A DNA stretch of 64,000 nt from Thermococcus cleftensis. Its GTDB lineage: Archaea > Methanobacteriota_B > Thermococci > Thermococcales > Thermococcaceae. The position numbers and the translations under genes were made by a program. Position 1 is the first letter of the stretch. Each line of letters begins with the position of its first letter. The notes beneath the pieces were generated by a model. That model was not told the origin of the DNA. It saw only the letters and a program-made list of their open reading frames with translations, and did not search any database. Location: assembly GCF_000265525.1 (NCBI RefSeq), contig NC_018015.1:124001-188000 (forward strand). Reading direction: 5' to 3'. Shown here piece after piece: positions 16,298 through 24,845 of this stretch.

Positions 16298-16591
16298 TCA
16301 ACCAAACAGCATCTCCAGCTCCTTTTTCATTATACTTCTGTTCATCAGCAGGTGAATTATTATGAGAAACATCATGACGATGCCGTAGCGGGCGCGGAGC
16401 TTGAGGAAGTCGAGCTGGGTCATTCCCAGAAAGCTGCCGTTTTTACTGGCAATTGCCGTCCCAACCGTTATGAATATCACACCCAGGAACATCACGAAGA
16501 GTAGCATCGAAAAAGCGGCCTTTACCTTCAGCTTTTTCCTCATTTTCGGGTTCTTTTTTGCCTCCTCGAAAGCCTTTGCCATCGGATCCAT
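16298..16591 (-). CDS. small membrane protein (DUF4405-like)
   Basis: A 97-residue protein with a basic N-terminal region (KKNPKMRKKLKVK) and two transmembrane helices (about 27-48 and 68-86). The second, RARYGIVMMFLIIIHLLMNR, ends with a His-containing turn, as in DUF4405-like membrane proteins that may bind haem; with one such His this is only suggestive. GGTGAT precedes the ATG, and a TTTTAAC TATA-like box lies about 35 bases upstream with a perfect inverted repeat just beyond (16635-16650). It is convergent with the maturation-protease gene. Confidence 0.65.
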   Translation of the reverse strand: MDPMAKAFEEAKKNPKMRKKLKVKAAFSMLLFVMFLGVIFITVGTAIASKNGSFLGMTQLDFLKLRARYGIVMMFLIIIHLLMNRSIMKKELEMLFG

Positions 16592-16634
16592 GCTATCACC
16601 CTAAATGCGAACTCTAGAACCGTTAAAACCTTTA

Positions 16635-16650
16635 GTTAGGTTTTCCTAAC
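16635..16650. promoter_or_regulatory. perfect inverted repeat, candidate operator or terminator
   Basis: GTTAGG-TTTT-CCTAAC, a 16-base perfect dyad, sits just upstream of the TATA box of the minus-strand small membrane gene and about 50 bases after the end of sufB. It may be a regulator site for the former or a termination hairpin for the latter; nothing in the sequence decides. Confidence 0.4.
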
Positions 16651-16702
16651 GAAAAACCGCGAGAAATTTGGGGATCAAGAAAATAAAAGAAAAATTTTTC
16701 AG

Positions 16703-18040
16703 TTACATTCCCCCGCTGACGGCCAGCTCGATGATCTTCCTTATCTCGACGAGGAACTCCATCGGAATGTCCTTGAGCATTGGTTCAAGGAAGCCCTTGA
16801 CGATGAGCTGGGTCGCCTTCTCCTCGCTGAGTCCCCTTGACATCAGGTAGAACAGCTCCTCCTCACGTATCTTGCCTATCGCCGCCTCGTGGCTTAGCTC
16901 GGCATCATCGACCCTGCTGACCAGGCCGGGGTAAGTTTCCATCGTCGCTTTGTCGCTCATCAGCAGGGCGTCGCAGCTTATGTGCCCCTTCGTCCTCGGC
17001 GCCTCCGCCTTTATGACGCCGCGCGTTATCACGGTGCTCTCGTCCATTATGACGGCCTTGCTCGCGTTAATTCCTGCCGCTCCCCTGCCCCGGAGGTACA
17101 TCTCGCCGCCCAGATCGACGTACCAGTCCTTCTGACCCAGGAGTATTCCGTTAAGCTCCACGTAGCCGTTCTCGTCCACCCAGTACTTGGGGTTGGCGAC
17201 GTTGCTCCTGCCGGTTCCCAGGCCGACGGTGGTGTTGATGAAGCGCGCGCCTTTTCCTATCTTCGCCCTCGTCATCGGCCTCGTGTGGACGTACTCCGGC
17301 CAGTTCTGGAGTACCGTGAGCTGGGCCTTCGCCCCGTCGTGGAGGTATGCTTCAGTCATATCGAGATGCAGGGAGTGCTTGACGAGCACCGGGGCGGTGC
17401 AGCCTTCTATGAGGTGGAACTCGCTGTTGCGCTCCGCTATTATGATTATATGGGGGGCCTGGGCCAAAGCGCTCTCCTGGATAAGGAAGAACAGGTGGAG
17501 CGGGAACGGGACCTTGAGTCCCTCCTTGACGTAGAGGAATATCCCTCCGTTCCAGACGGCCGTATGGTAGGCGGTAAGCTTGCTCTCGTCGGCGCGGAAG
17601 AGCCTGAGGAAGTGGTCCTTGACGATCTCGGGGTACTTCTTAACGGCCTCTTCCATGGGGAGCACTATCAACCCCTTCTTCTCCCACTCCTTGAGGAACT
17701 CGTTGTAGATTACACCCGTGTCCGTCTGGACGGCCAGGCCGGCTATGTACTTCTGCTCGACCTCGGAGATGCCAAGTCTGTCGAGCAAAGCCTTCATCTC
17801 GGGAGGGAGGTCATCGAGGCTCTCGATGTGATCAGGAAGGCCCTCTATCTCGGGTTTGGCGATGAACTGGAGCAGCTCCTCCTCGCTTATGAGCGGGTCG
17901 TTGAGTGGGGCCTTCTCAAAGGCTTCCAAAGCTTTGTACCTTATCCGTGTCATCCACTCCGGTTCCCTGTTCCTCCTCGCGAGCTCCTCTATCTCCTGGG
18001 ATATTATCTCCTTGGCCTCCTGGAGGGATATCTGGCTCAT
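16703..18040 (-). CDS. sufB: Fe-S cluster assembly scaffold SufB/SufD
   Basis: A 445-residue SufB/SufD-family protein. The N-terminal half is helical; the C-terminal half is the parallel beta-helix with GGIFLYVKEG, GARFINTTVGLG, INASKAVIMDES and the conserved ISCDALLMSDKATMETYPGL, ending EAAIGKIREEELFYLMSRGL. With SufC it forms the complex on which Fe-S clusters are assembled for ferredoxins and hydrogenases. Its start overlaps the sufC stop (ATGA). No sufS or sufU is nearby, as is usual in archaea that keep only the SufBC core. Confidence 0.93.
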   Translation of the reverse strand: MSQISLQEAKEIISQEIEELARRNREPEWMTRIRYKALEAFEKAPLNDPLISEEELLQFIAKPEIEGLPDHIESLDDLPPEMKALLDRLGISEVEQKYIAGLAVQTDTGVIYNEFLKEWEKKGLIVLPMEEAVKKYPEIVKDHFLRLFRADESKLTAYHTAVWNGGIFLYVKEGLKVPFPLHLFFLIQESALAQAPHIIIIAERNSEFHLIEGCTAPVLVKHSLHLDMTEAYLHDGAKAQLTVLQNWPEYVHTRPMTRAKIGKGARFINTTVGLGTGRSNVANPKYWVDENGYVELNGILLGQKDWYVDLGGEMYLRGRGAAGINASKAVIMDESTVITRGVIKAEAPRTKGHISCDALLMSDKATMETYPGLVSRVDDAELSHEAAIGKIREEELFYLMSRGLSEEKATQLIVKGFLEPMLKDIPMEFLVEIRKIIELAVSGGM

Positions 18041-18777
18041 TCTCTCACCTCCTCGAATATCCCGCCGAAGCCCTCGCTCTCTATCCTATCGACGAGCTCT
18101 CCACTGCCGGTCTTCACTATCCTGCCGTCCTTCATGACGTGAACCTTCAGGCTCTCTCTGTCGAGGTGGCCAAGTATTCTGCCGTAGTGAGTTATCAGGA
18201 GTATCGCCGTTCCCTTCCTGTGAAGCTCCTCAATCTTCCTGCTAATGACGCTGAGGGAATCAACGTCCACACCGCTGTCTGGTTCGTCGAGTATGAGAAG
18301 CCTGGGTTCTATGAGTAGGGCTTGGAGAAGCTCTAGCCTCTTCCTCTCGCCGCCGGAGAATCCCACATTCACGTAGCGGTGCAGGTCCTCTTCCCGGAAC
18401 CACAGCTCCTTGGCCTTCTCAACTATTAGGTCGTAGGCTTCAACGGGGTCCAGTCCCTTGAGCTCCGCGAGAACCTGCTGGAGGAACTCGATTATTTTAA
18501 CCCCCTCAACCTCGTGCGGGTGCTGGAAGGCAAGCATTATCCCCCTCTTAGCCCTCTCGTCCGGGCCAAGCTCCGTAATGTCCTCACCTTTGAAGATTAT
18601 CTTCCCTTCATCAACCGAGTACCTCGGGTGGCCGGCTATCGTGAGCGCCAGCGTGGACTTTCCACTGCCGTTAGGACCCATCACAACGTGAAACTCGCCG
18701 GGAAGAACCTCCAGATTCACCCCATCGAGGATCTTCTTGTTATCTACCGAGACGTGAAGGTTCTCAACTTTGAGCAT
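18037..18777 (-). CDS. sufC: Fe-S assembly ATPase SufC
   Basis: A 246-residue ABC-type ATPase with Walker A GPNGSGKS, signature FSGGERKRLELLQ, Walker B LLILDEPDSGVDVD and the switch His in LLITHYGRI, all in the SufC form. It powers the SufB scaffold during cluster assembly. The start at 18777 is chosen because CAAGGAGGTGAG lies immediately upstream; the longer frame from 18822 adds an unconserved tail that includes this site. A TTAAAAAAC promoter element is at about 18811-18821. First gene of a two-gene operon. Confidence 0.95.
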   Translation of the reverse strand: MLKVENLHVSVDNKKILDGVNLEVLPGEFHVVMGPNGSGKSTLALTIAGHPRYSVDEGKIIFKGEDITELGPDERAKRGIMLAFQHPHEVEGVKIIEFLQQVLAELKGLDPVEAYDLIVEKAKELWFREEDLHRYVNVGFSGGERKRLELLQALLIEPRLLILDEPDSGVDVDSLSVISRKIEELHRKGTAILLITHYGRILGHLDRESLKVHVMKDGRIVKTGSGELVDRIESEGFGGIFEEVRE

Positions 18778-18879
18778 TAGCTCACCTCCTTGGGTAACGT
18801 GATTGGGACGTTTTTTAAGCATTTCTGGACACGTGTGTGAACTGAATGTAAAGGGAAAGAAAAGGCCGTGCTGTGGGGC

Positions 18880-20784
18880 TCATCGGGAGAGGGGGAGGGC
18901 TTCCCTTATGCGCCTAAGGAGCTCCTCTTTCTTTTCGGTATCAACCAGAGCGATCTCAAGGACCTGGTCGATGGTTTCGACGGGGAATATCTGTATCTTC
19001 TCCGCCTTGTCCCTGCTGAGGAAGACGTCCTTTTCGTTGGCCTTGGGTATTATAACAGTCTTTATTCCAGCCTCGATAGCCGCCTCTATCTTTGGCGTGG
19101 CACCGCCTATCGGGAGCACCTCACCCAGGACGCTCAGCGAACCAGTCATGGCCACGTCCTGTCTTATCGGTATCTCCTCCAGGGCGGATATTACAGCGGT
19201 TGCCACGCTTATGCTCGCGGAGTCTCCTTCAACGCCCTCATAGGTCTGGAGGAACTGAACGTGGATATCATACCTGCTTATGTCCTCTCCCTTGTAGCGC
19301 TTGATTATCGCCGAGACGTTCTGGACGGCCTCTTTCGCTATCTCACCGAGCTTTCCGGTGACGATTATCTTGCCCTCTTCCTTGCTGGCGGCAGGGGCAA
19401 CGGCCGCCTCTATCGGAAGAACTATGCCGCTCTGCTCGCCGATGACGGCGAGACCGTTCACCCGCCCAATCTCGCTTCCATCAGCCCTGATAACCTGATA
19501 TTCCTTCTTCCTCTCGATATACCAGTCGGCGAGCTGCTTCTCGAGCGGTTTAGCCATTCTGATGGCCTCTATAACGTCCTCCCTCTCGACGTACTTCTTG
19601 CCCTTCTTGACTGCTATGTCCCCGGCCGCCCTGACGATACCGCCGAGGTCACGAAGGCGAAGCGTGAGGTGGCCCTTCCTGCCGGCCCGCTTTTGCGCTT
19701 CCCTCACTATCTCCTCCACCGCATCACGGGTGAAGTGCGGAATCTTGCCGTCGCGTTTGACCTCCTGAGCCACGAACTGCACGAGCTTCTTTCTGTTCTC
19801 AAGCGTGTCGGGCATCGTGGTGCGCATGTAGACCTCGTAACCGTATCCCCTGATTCTCGAGCGCAGAGCGGGGTGCATCTTCTCGATGGTGTCTAGGTTT
19901 CCTGCGGCGACGAGTATAAAATCACATGGTACTGGCTCGGTTCTAACCATAGCGCCGCTCGACATCTCGCTCTGGCCGGTTATCGGGAACTTCTTTTCCT
20001 GCATCGCGGTGAGGAGGCTCTGCTGCATCTTAAGGGATAGAGTAGCTATCTCATCTATGAAGAGTACTCCCTTGTGGGCGCGGTGAATCATTCCAGGCTC
20101 AACGCGCTCGTGGGCCGGCGTCCCGAGTCCACCGCTCTGGAACGGGTCGTGCCTCACGTCGCCAAGCAGTGCTCCCGCGTGCGCTCCTGTGGCGTCTATG
20201 AAGGGGGCCTTGTTCCTGCCGCAGTTATCGACGAGGAGCTTGGGGACGAGGACGGAGCCCTTGAGGCGCATGTTGGAGAGGGCCATTATGGTGAGTATGA
20301 CGACAAAGAGGCCCATCAGAAGGGTCGTGGCGTTGAAGTCGATGAAGAGGGCTAGCATCACGGTGAACATAACGAAGAGGAGAATATATGACTTCACGTT
20401 CTCCTGGCTCTTGGCCTTTTCACGGTACTTCTCGACTATTCTCCGCCCCTGGCAGGCCGGGACGGTTTTAATTTTTGGCATGTTCTCGTCTTCGGGGTTC
20501 GGGAAGACGAGTATGTCCTCTAGATTCTCGGTGGGGAGAAGCTCAGCCATCGCCTGACCGAGCATTGATTTTCCGGTTCCGGGTTCGCCGATGAGGAGAA
20601 CGTGCCTCTTCTGGTTGGCGGCCGTCTTGATGACCTCAACCGCGTGCTCCTGCCCGATGACCTGGTCAATTAGCTTCTCAGGAACCTTAATCTCCTCGGT
20701 CGTGCTGAACTCAACGCCCAGCTCGAGGCTCTCGCCGTATTCCCTGGGGGCCAGGGCCTCTTTAACCTTCTCTTCGTCCCCCAT
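18880..20784 (-). CDS. lonB: membrane-anchored ATP-dependent Lon protease (LonB)
   Basis: A 634-residue archaeal Lon. The AAA+ domain has Walker A GEPGTGKS (about 66-73) and Walker [12 protein letters not shown]. Two transmembrane helices are inserted between them (about 155-200, [16 protein letters not shown] and [13 protein letters not shown]), tethering the protease to the membrane. The C-terminal peptidase has the Ser-Lys dyad in GDSASIS and GATPKIEAA. It degrades misfolded and membrane proteins. No intein interrupts it. The ATG at 20784 follows a GGAAG-type site; the frame runs 71 codons further upstream but without a ribosome site and through the TATA element near 20829-20837. Confidence 0.95.
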   Translation of the reverse strand: MGDEEKVKEALAPREYGESLELGVEFSTTEEIKVPEKLIDQVIGQEHAVEVIKTAANQKRHVLLIGEPGTGKSMLGQAMAELLPTENLEDILVFPNPEDENMPKIKTVPACQGRRIVEKYREKAKSQENVKSYILLFVMFTVMLALFIDFNATTLLMGLFVVILTIMALSNMRLKGSVLVPKLLVDNCGRNKAPFIDATGAHAGALLGDVRHDPFQSGGLGTPAHERVEPGMIHRAHKGVLFIDEIATLSLKMQQSLLTAMQEKKFPITGQSEMSSGAMVRTEPVPCDFILVAAGNLDTIEKMHPALRSRIRGYGYEVYMRTTMPDTLENRKKLVQFVAQEVKRDGKIPHFTRDAVEEIVREAQKRAGRKGHLTLRLRDLGGIVRAAGDIAVKKGKKYVEREDVIEAIRMAKPLEKQLADWYIERKKEYQVIRADGSEIGRVNGLAVIGEQSGIVLPIEAAVAPAASKEEGKIIVTGKLGEIAKEAVQNVSAIIKRYKGEDISRYDIHVQFLQTYEGVEGDSASISVATAVISALEEIPIRQDVAMTGSLSVLGEVLPIGGATPKIEAAIEAGIKTVIIPKANEKDVFLSRDKAEKIQIFPVETIDQVLEIALVDTEKKEELLRRIREALPLSR

Positions 20785-20901
20785 ACCGCTTCCCTCTTTT
20801 CTTCCTCTAAGTCTGGATTCCCGGGGCGATTTATAACTTTTTTGAGCGGGATAAGAAAAAGCTAAAATATGCCTTGGACTCCATAGGGGGTGGTGAGAGC
20901 G

Positions 20902-21705
20902 ATGAAGGTTGAGGATCAGATAGTGTTTACCGCGCGCCACGGAAGTTGGAAGGTCGCGGACAGGCTCATCGACATGGAGGACGAAAAGATCGCCCACTTC
21001 ATAGCCAGCATAGCCAACACCGTAAACGCCAAGATTCCAGAGTACCTCACCGAGGTCATGAACGTGGCCGGCATAGCCAGCCTCGCGGAGGAGATGGGTA
21101 GGAAGGATCTGAGCGATGCCATTGTCGCCCTCAAGTCTCCCGGAACCGCAAGGAAGCTGGGTCAGCTTGTCTTCGAGGAGGACAAGAAGCTCAAGAAACT
21201 CCTCGTTGATGTCGCCAGGGCCCTCCTGGTCAGGGGGGTTCTGTCTGGAAAAGTGCCCATCGATTATCCGGAGGAACCCCTAACCGAGGTCAGGATAGTG
21301 TTCCCCTACAACGAGGACCACGTGAACTTTACCGCCTTCCACCTCAGCGCGGAGCACGGCAAGTGGAGGGCCGTCAGGAGGCTGATAATCGACGACAAGA
21401 CCCCCATGGCGGACGTTGCAAGGCTCCTCGCGAGCATAAACGAGAGCATAACCGCTAAGCTCCCCGTTTACGCTGGAATCGACGTCGATGGAATTGACTC
21501 CTGGTTCGGCGAGTTCAAGAAGGTTAGAAAGTCGGACATTCCCGCCGTCGTTGAGAAGTACAGGCACTTTCCAGCCGAGAACTACGCGTCCGAACCCTTC
21601 GTCGAGCACGCGAGGGTCTACGCCTTGAGGAAGGCGCTCGAAAAGATAGGCCTTTCCCTCGATGTTCCGGCCAAGAGCCTGGAAAAGTACCTGGAGAAGA
21701 AGTGA
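20902..21705 (+). CDS. DUF2666 protein with internal repeat
   Basis: A 267-residue soluble protein made of two related halves. [31 protein letters not shown] near the start is echoed by [25 protein letters not shown] and [19 protein letters not shown] in the middle. This is the duplicated DUF2666 domain, found mainly in Thermococcales and Methanocaldococcus relatives, with no known function. The ATG at 20902 is taken because GGTGAGAG precedes it; GTG at 20890 is possible. It is divergent from lonB and both promoters share the gap. Confidence 0.8.
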   Translation: MKVEDQIVFTARHGSWKVADRLIDMEDEKIAHFIASIANTVNAKIPEYLTEVMNVAGIASLAEEMGRKDLSDAIVALKSPGTARKLGQLVFEEDKKLKKLLVDVARALLVRGVLSGKVPIDYPEEPLTEVRIVFPYNEDHVNFTAFHLSAEHGKWRAVRRLIIDDKTPMADVARLLASINESITAKLPVYAGIDVDGIDSWFGEFKKVRKSDIPAVVEKYRHFPAENYASEPFVEHARVYALRKALEKIGLSLDVPAKSLEKYLEKK

Positions 21706-21712
21706 ACCGAGA

Positions 21713-21782
21713 GAAGATGATGACGCCGAGGACACCCGAGCGGTGCCCCAGCCGCCGTGAGGAGTCTTCGCTTCGCTGATTC
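21713..21782 (+). ncRNA. box C/D guide sRNA (candidate)
   Basis: C box ATGATGA (21717-21723), a 12-base guide, D' CCGA (21736-21739), an 18-base spacer able to form GCGG/CCGC, C' TGAGGA (21758-21763), another 12-base guide (21764-21775) and D box CTGA (21776-21779). GAA/TTC flanks can pair as a short terminal stem. Two guides of exactly 12 bases between the paired boxes match archaeal 2'-O-methylation guides. The RNA fills the gap between the DUF2666 and RidA genes and may be cut from their shared transcript, since no separate TATA is obvious. Targets not assigned. Confidence 0.6.
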
Positions 21783-21799
21783 GACGTGAGGTGATTGGC

Positions 21800-22183
21800 A
21801 TGGAGAAGGAAGTCGTGTTCACGGAAAGGGCCCCTGCCCCGATAGGGCCCTACAGCCAGGGAGTTATCGCCGAGGGAAAGTTTCTCTTCGTCTCAGGGCA
21901 GATTCCAATAGATCCTGAGACCGGGGAGCTCGTGAATGGACCGATAGAGGCCCAGGCGGAGAGAGCCATCAGAAATCTCCTCGCGGTTGTTGAGGCCGCC
22001 GGAGGGAGCGCGAGGAACATCGTCAAGGTGACCGTCTACCTCAGGGACATGAAGGGCTACGCCCGATTCAACGAGGTCTATGAGAGGTATTTCTCGACCT
22101 CCAGACCCGCAAGGGCTGTCGTTGAGGTCTCGAACCTCCCAAAGGGGGTGGACGTCGAGATAGAGGCGGTGGCAGTTCTTTGA
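21800..22183 (+). CDS. ridA: RidA/YjgF enamine-imine deaminase
   Basis: A 127-residue RidA-family protein that hydrolyses reactive enamines and imines made by PLP enzymes such as threonine dehydratase. Family marks are [12 protein letters not shown] at the start, [15 protein letters not shown], the helix [29 protein letters not shown] and the end [23 protein letters not shown], with the substrate-binding Arg in RPARAVVEV. The length is typical for a trimer-forming subunit. The ATG at 21800 follows GAGGTGATTGGC. Confidence 0.95.
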   Translation: MEKEVVFTERAPAPIGPYSQGVIAEGKFLFVSGQIPIDPETGELVNGPIEAQAERAIRNLLAVVEAAGGSARNIVKVTVYLRDMKGYARFNEVYERYFSTSRPARAVVEVSNLPKGVDVEIEAVAVL

Positions 22184-22208
22184 CCCAATTTTTAATGAAG
22201 GTGGGAGC

Positions 22209-22580
22209 ATGGAAAAGGTCAGGATAAGGCGGGAGTTGCTCGAGTACCTGCTCGAGCTGGCCAGGGGCTTTTATCCCAACGAATTCGCAGGGTTTCTCAG
22301 GGAAAGGGACGGAATCTTTGAGGAGGTTCTTATAGCACCCAACCCCCATTTCGGAAGGAACTCGGCATTCTTTGATACCTGGCTCCTTCCCCACGATGAG
22401 AGTGTAAAGGGGACCGTTCACTCCCACCCGGGGCCGAACCCCCGGCCGTCCGGGGCGGATCTGCATTTCTTCTCGAAGTTCGGCGGCGTGCACCTAATAA
22501 TAGCGTACCCCTTCACGGAGGACTCGGTCAGGGCTTATAGGAGCGATGGAAAGGCAGTCAAGATAGAGGTCGTAGAGTGA
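22209..22580 (+). CDS. JAMM/MPN+ metalloprotease
   Basis: A compact 123-residue zinc isopeptidase of the JAMM family. The catalytic set is visible: Glu25 (YPNEFAGF), His71 and His73 in VHSHPGP, Ser81 and Asp84 in PSGAD. Archaeal homologues (JAMM1 types) remove SAMP ubiquitin-like modifiers from proteins or release MoaD/ThiS-like sulfur carriers. No SAMP gene is visible here. GGTGGGAGC precedes the ATG, 25 bases after ridA. Confidence 0.88.
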   Translation: MEKVRIRRELLEYLLELARGFYPNEFAGFLRERDGIFEEVLIAPNPHFGRNSAFFDTWLLPHDESVKGTVHSHPGPNPRPSGADLHFFSKFGGVHLIIAYPFTEDSVRAYRSDGKAVKIEVVE

Positions 22581-22646
22581 TCAAGAGGTCACGTTCATGT
22601 GAAAATTCTTAAAAAGGTTGGCACGCTAGGGGTTTTGGTGTTGGGC

Positions 22647-23024
22647 ATGAAGGTGGGGGATATTCTGGACAGGCTGGACGAGAAGCAGAGAAGAACCGTG
22701 ATGCAGTGTCACGAAACGTGCGGCATACCGGCACTTGACAGGGAGGTGGACACCGAGGTTGAGGAGGACGTGGTGAAGTTCCTCAAGGCCATCTCCAACC
22801 CCCTGAGGCTCAAGATACTCAAGCTCCTCAAGGACAACTGGCTCTGTGTCTGCATAATCTCGCTGATACTGGAGCAGGACCAGACCCTCATCAGCCATCA
22901 CCTCCGCACCCTGAGGTCGCTGAACCTGATAGAGGTCAGGAAAGAGGGCAAGATGCACTTCTACCGGACCAACCGCGAGGTCCTCAAGAGGTACCTTGAG
23001 AAGGTCGGGGTCGAGCTGGTGTGA
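22647..23024 (+). CDS. ArsR-family winged-helix regulator
   Basis: A 125-residue ArsR/SmtB-type regulator. The winged helix spans about 40-115 (LKAISNPLRLKILKLL, then DQTLISHHLRTLRSLNLIEVRKEGK). It carries NWLCVCIIS (Cys67, Cys69), the position of the arsenite-sensing LCVC motif of ArsR, and an N-terminal CHETC pair (Cys21, Cys25), so a thiolate metal or redox sensor is likely. The start at 22647 is preferred because a CTTAAAAAG box at about 22607-22615 would put transcription start near 22635. No metal pump is adjacent. It is followed four bases later by mazG. Confidence 0.8.
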   Translation: MKVGDILDRLDEKQRRTVMQCHETCGIPALDREVDTEVEEDVVKFLKAISNPLRLKILKLLKDNWLCVCIISLILEQDQTLISHHLRTLRSLNLIEVRKEGKMHFYRTNREVLKRYLEKVGVELV

Positions 23025-23027
23025 GAG

Positions 23028-23342
23028 ATGAACGAGCACCAGGAGAGAGTGGACAGGGTTATAAAGCAGTTCGGGGGCTACTGGAGCCCCTTTGAGATGC
23101 TGGCGGCGCTGATGGAAGAGGTCGGCGAACTGGCGGACGAGCTGCTCAAGATTGAGGGCATCAAGGGAGAAGGCGATAGAAAGCGGTTGAGGGAGGAACT
23201 GGGCGACACCCTTTTTGCCCTGGCCTGCATCGCCAACTACTACGGAATAGACCTGCTCGAGGCCCTCGGAGAGAGCGTGGAGAAGTACCTGGCCAGGGAT
23301 TCAAGCCGGTGGAAAGATGTCGATGATGTCAAAAGGGGATAA
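23028..23342 (+). CDS. MazG-type nucleotide pyrophosphohydrolase
   Basis: A 104-residue all-helical MazG-fold protein with the metal-binding pattern EEVGELADELL in the first helix pair and REELGDTLFALACIANYYGIDL in the second (EExxE ... ExxD). Such enzymes hydrolyse (d)NTPs, often damaged or modified ones, to the monophosphate and pyrophosphate. It lies immediately after the ArsR-type gene with a GAG-rich site overlapping its stop, so the two are co-transcribed. Substrate unknown. Confidence 0.88.
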   Translation: MNEHQERVDRVIKQFGGYWSPFEMLAALMEEVGELADELLKIEGIKGEGDRKRLREELGDTLFALACIANYYGIDLLEALGESVEKYLARDSSRWKDVDDVKRG

Positions 23343-23353
23343 TTTCATTTTAC

Positions 23354-23394
23354 CATAACAACCGGTTATGCTATAGCTCCTAATTAGGGGAGCT
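23354..23394. promoter_or_regulatory. two adjacent inverted repeats
   Basis: CATAAC-AACCG-GTTATG (23354-23370) is followed by AGCTCC-(8 bases)-GGAGCT (23375-23394). They lie just after the mazG stop and about 55 bases upstream of the TATA box of the Lrp-type gene. Lrp proteins bind such dyads and often control themselves, but the second repeat could also be a termination hairpin for the arsR-mazG transcript. Confidence 0.35.
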
Positions 23395-23497
23395 TTATGC
23401 CCGGACGGGTGACTTCGAGATTGTGGATAATCCAAGGTATAGAAACATTTTTATAATCCAGCGGCAACTCCCGATTAAATACGGGGGAGGTGACAAG

Positions 23498-23947
23498 ATG
23501 GCGGATAAAATAAACGGAATCGATATCCGCATTCTAAAGCTACTCTCAAAGAACGCCCGCCTCACCTACAAAGAGCTCGCCGAGATCCTCGGCACCACTA
23601 GGCAGAGGATATCCAGGAGAATGGACCGCCTCGAGCGGAACGGCGTCATAAAGAAGTACACCGTCATACCGGACTACGACGCCCTTGGCTACGTCCACGT
23701 TATCCTTGGCATAACCGTCAAACCGTCAGTCAGCATCGACGAGGTTATCTCCACCCTCGTCGAGGACGAGAACATCAAGATAGTCCAGCGCGCCCTTGGC
23801 TCCCACAACCTCGTTGTCCACATCGTTGGGCCGAAGGACATGAAGGAGCTCGAGAAGATAATCGCAGAGGTCACCAAGAAGATACCGGGAATCGACAAGC
23901 TCGACATAACATTCATCACCGAGACCATCAAGTTCGAGGTTCTTTGA
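23498..23947 (+). CDS. Lrp/AsnC-family transcriptional regulator
   Basis: A 149-residue feast/famine regulator. The N-terminal helix-turn-helix (DIRILKLLSKNARLTYKELAEILG, then TRQRISRRMDRLERNGVIKKYT) is followed by the RAM/AsnC ligand domain (VHVILGITVKPSV... ALGSHNLVVHIVGPKDMKELEKIIAEV), which binds amino acids and forms octamers. The ATG at 23498 follows GGAGGTGAC by five bases, and TTTTTATA at 23448-23455 is the promoter; the longer frame from 23423 starts upstream of TATA and is not credible. Target genes are unknown. Confidence 0.92.
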   Translation: MADKINGIDIRILKLLSKNARLTYKELAEILGTTRQRISRRMDRLERNGVIKKYTVIPDYDALGYVHVILGITVKPSVSIDEVISTLVEDENIKIVQRALGSHNLVVHIVGPKDMKELEKIIAEVTKKIPGIDKLDITFITETIKFEVL

Positions 23948-24025
23948 TTTCCTTTAATTCCTTCGTCACCCGCCGAAGGAAAGAATAATAAAGGAGCCTC
24001 CCAACTTCTCCAAAAGGTGACAGTG

Positions 24026-24739
24026 ATGCTCGAGAGAATAGCTATGGACGTGGCAGTGGCTGCGGGCCTTGGCTTCGGCTCGTACCACTTCAAGGCCCTC
24101 GACGCAAAGGGCGCAGTAGCGGCGACCGCTCTCGGGCTGGTGGTCATAGAGCTCGGCGGACTTTACCCGTTTCTGGCGATGGTGACATTCGTTATTCTTG
24201 GTGTTCTCGCTACAAAGTATAGGTTCCGGGAAAAAACCCAGCTTGGGGCGGCGCAGGATAAAAACGGTATTAGGAGCTGGGGTAACGTCCTTGGAAACGG
24301 CCTGGCAGCTGCAATCTTTCTTATTTTCGAACATTTTTCCAACATGGACGTCTTCTGGGCGGCAGTCTTCGCCGCGATAGCGACCGCCAACGGGGATACC
24401 CTCGCCAGTGAGCTAGGCAAGGTCTTTGGAAAGAGTCCCAAGCTGATAACCAATCTCAAGCCTGCAAAGCCCGGCACCAACGGCGCCGTCTCGTGGGCTG
24501 GAGAACTGTTCGCCTTTGCTGGGGCCCTGGCGATAGCGCTCTTCGCCCTTCCACTAACGGCGGAGAAAGCCACGATGCTTCTAGCCGTTACTCTCGGAGG
24601 CTTCATCGGCGTGAACATCGACAGCCTCATAGGCGCCACGCTGGAGAACGAGGGGATAACCGACAACAACTCCACCAATTTCCTCGCCTCACTGATGGGT
24701 GGTTTCATCGGTGCGGGCCTCTTCTACGCCCTCGCGTGA
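24026..24739 (+). CDS. DUF92 integral membrane protein (TMEM19/VTE6-like)
   Basis: A 237-residue membrane protein with six to seven helices. Conserved DUF92 features include the acidic ATANGDTLASELGK loop, KPGTNGAVSWAGE and the GVNIDSLIGATLEN turn. Plant members (VTE6) are phytyl-phosphate kinases, and archaeal members may phosphorylate isoprenoid phosphates, which would suit ether-lipid metabolism; that is inference from the family. AAAAGGTGACAGTG before the ATG at 24026 supports the start over GTG 24017. Confidence 0.85.
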   Translation: MLERIAMDVAVAAGLGFGSYHFKALDAKGAVAATALGLVVIELGGLYPFLAMVTFVILGVLATKYRFREKTQLGAAQDKNGIRSWGNVLGNGLAAAIFLIFEHFSNMDVFWAAVFAAIATANGDTLASELGKVFGKSPKLITNLKPAKPGTNGAVSWAGELFAFAGALAIALFALPLTAEKATMLLAVTLGGFIGVNIDSLIGATLENEGITDNNSTNFLASLMGGFIGAGLFYALA

Positions 24740-24768
24740 GATTTAAGAACACAGTGGAAAATTCAACG

Positions 24769-24829
24769 CGGCGAATGATGACTACGGCGGATTCCCGACC
24801 GGTGAGGAGGACCTTAGGGGCTGACGCCG
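24769..24829 (+). ncRNA. box C/D guide sRNA
   Basis: Terminal stem CGGCG (24769-24773) pairs with CGCCG (24825-24829). C box ATGATGA (24775-24781), a 13-base guide, D' CCGA (24795-24798), a 4-base spacer, C' TGAGGA (24803-24808), a 12-base guide (24809-24820) and D box CTGA (24821-24824) follow in order. An ATTTAAG TATA element at 24741-24747 would start the RNA near 24768, exactly at the stem. The 61-base size is typical. It guides 2'-O-methylation; targets not assigned. Confidence 0.8.
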
Positions 24830-24845
24830 GAAAGATAGAAAAGGA

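Noticed and set aside
18778-18822. Extended N-terminus of SufC
   Set aside because: The extension contains the GGAGGTGAG ribosome site for the conserved start at 18777.
20785-20997. 71-codon N-terminal extension of Lon
   Set aside because: It crosses the TATA box of lonB and part of the opposite DUF2666 gene and has no ribosome site.
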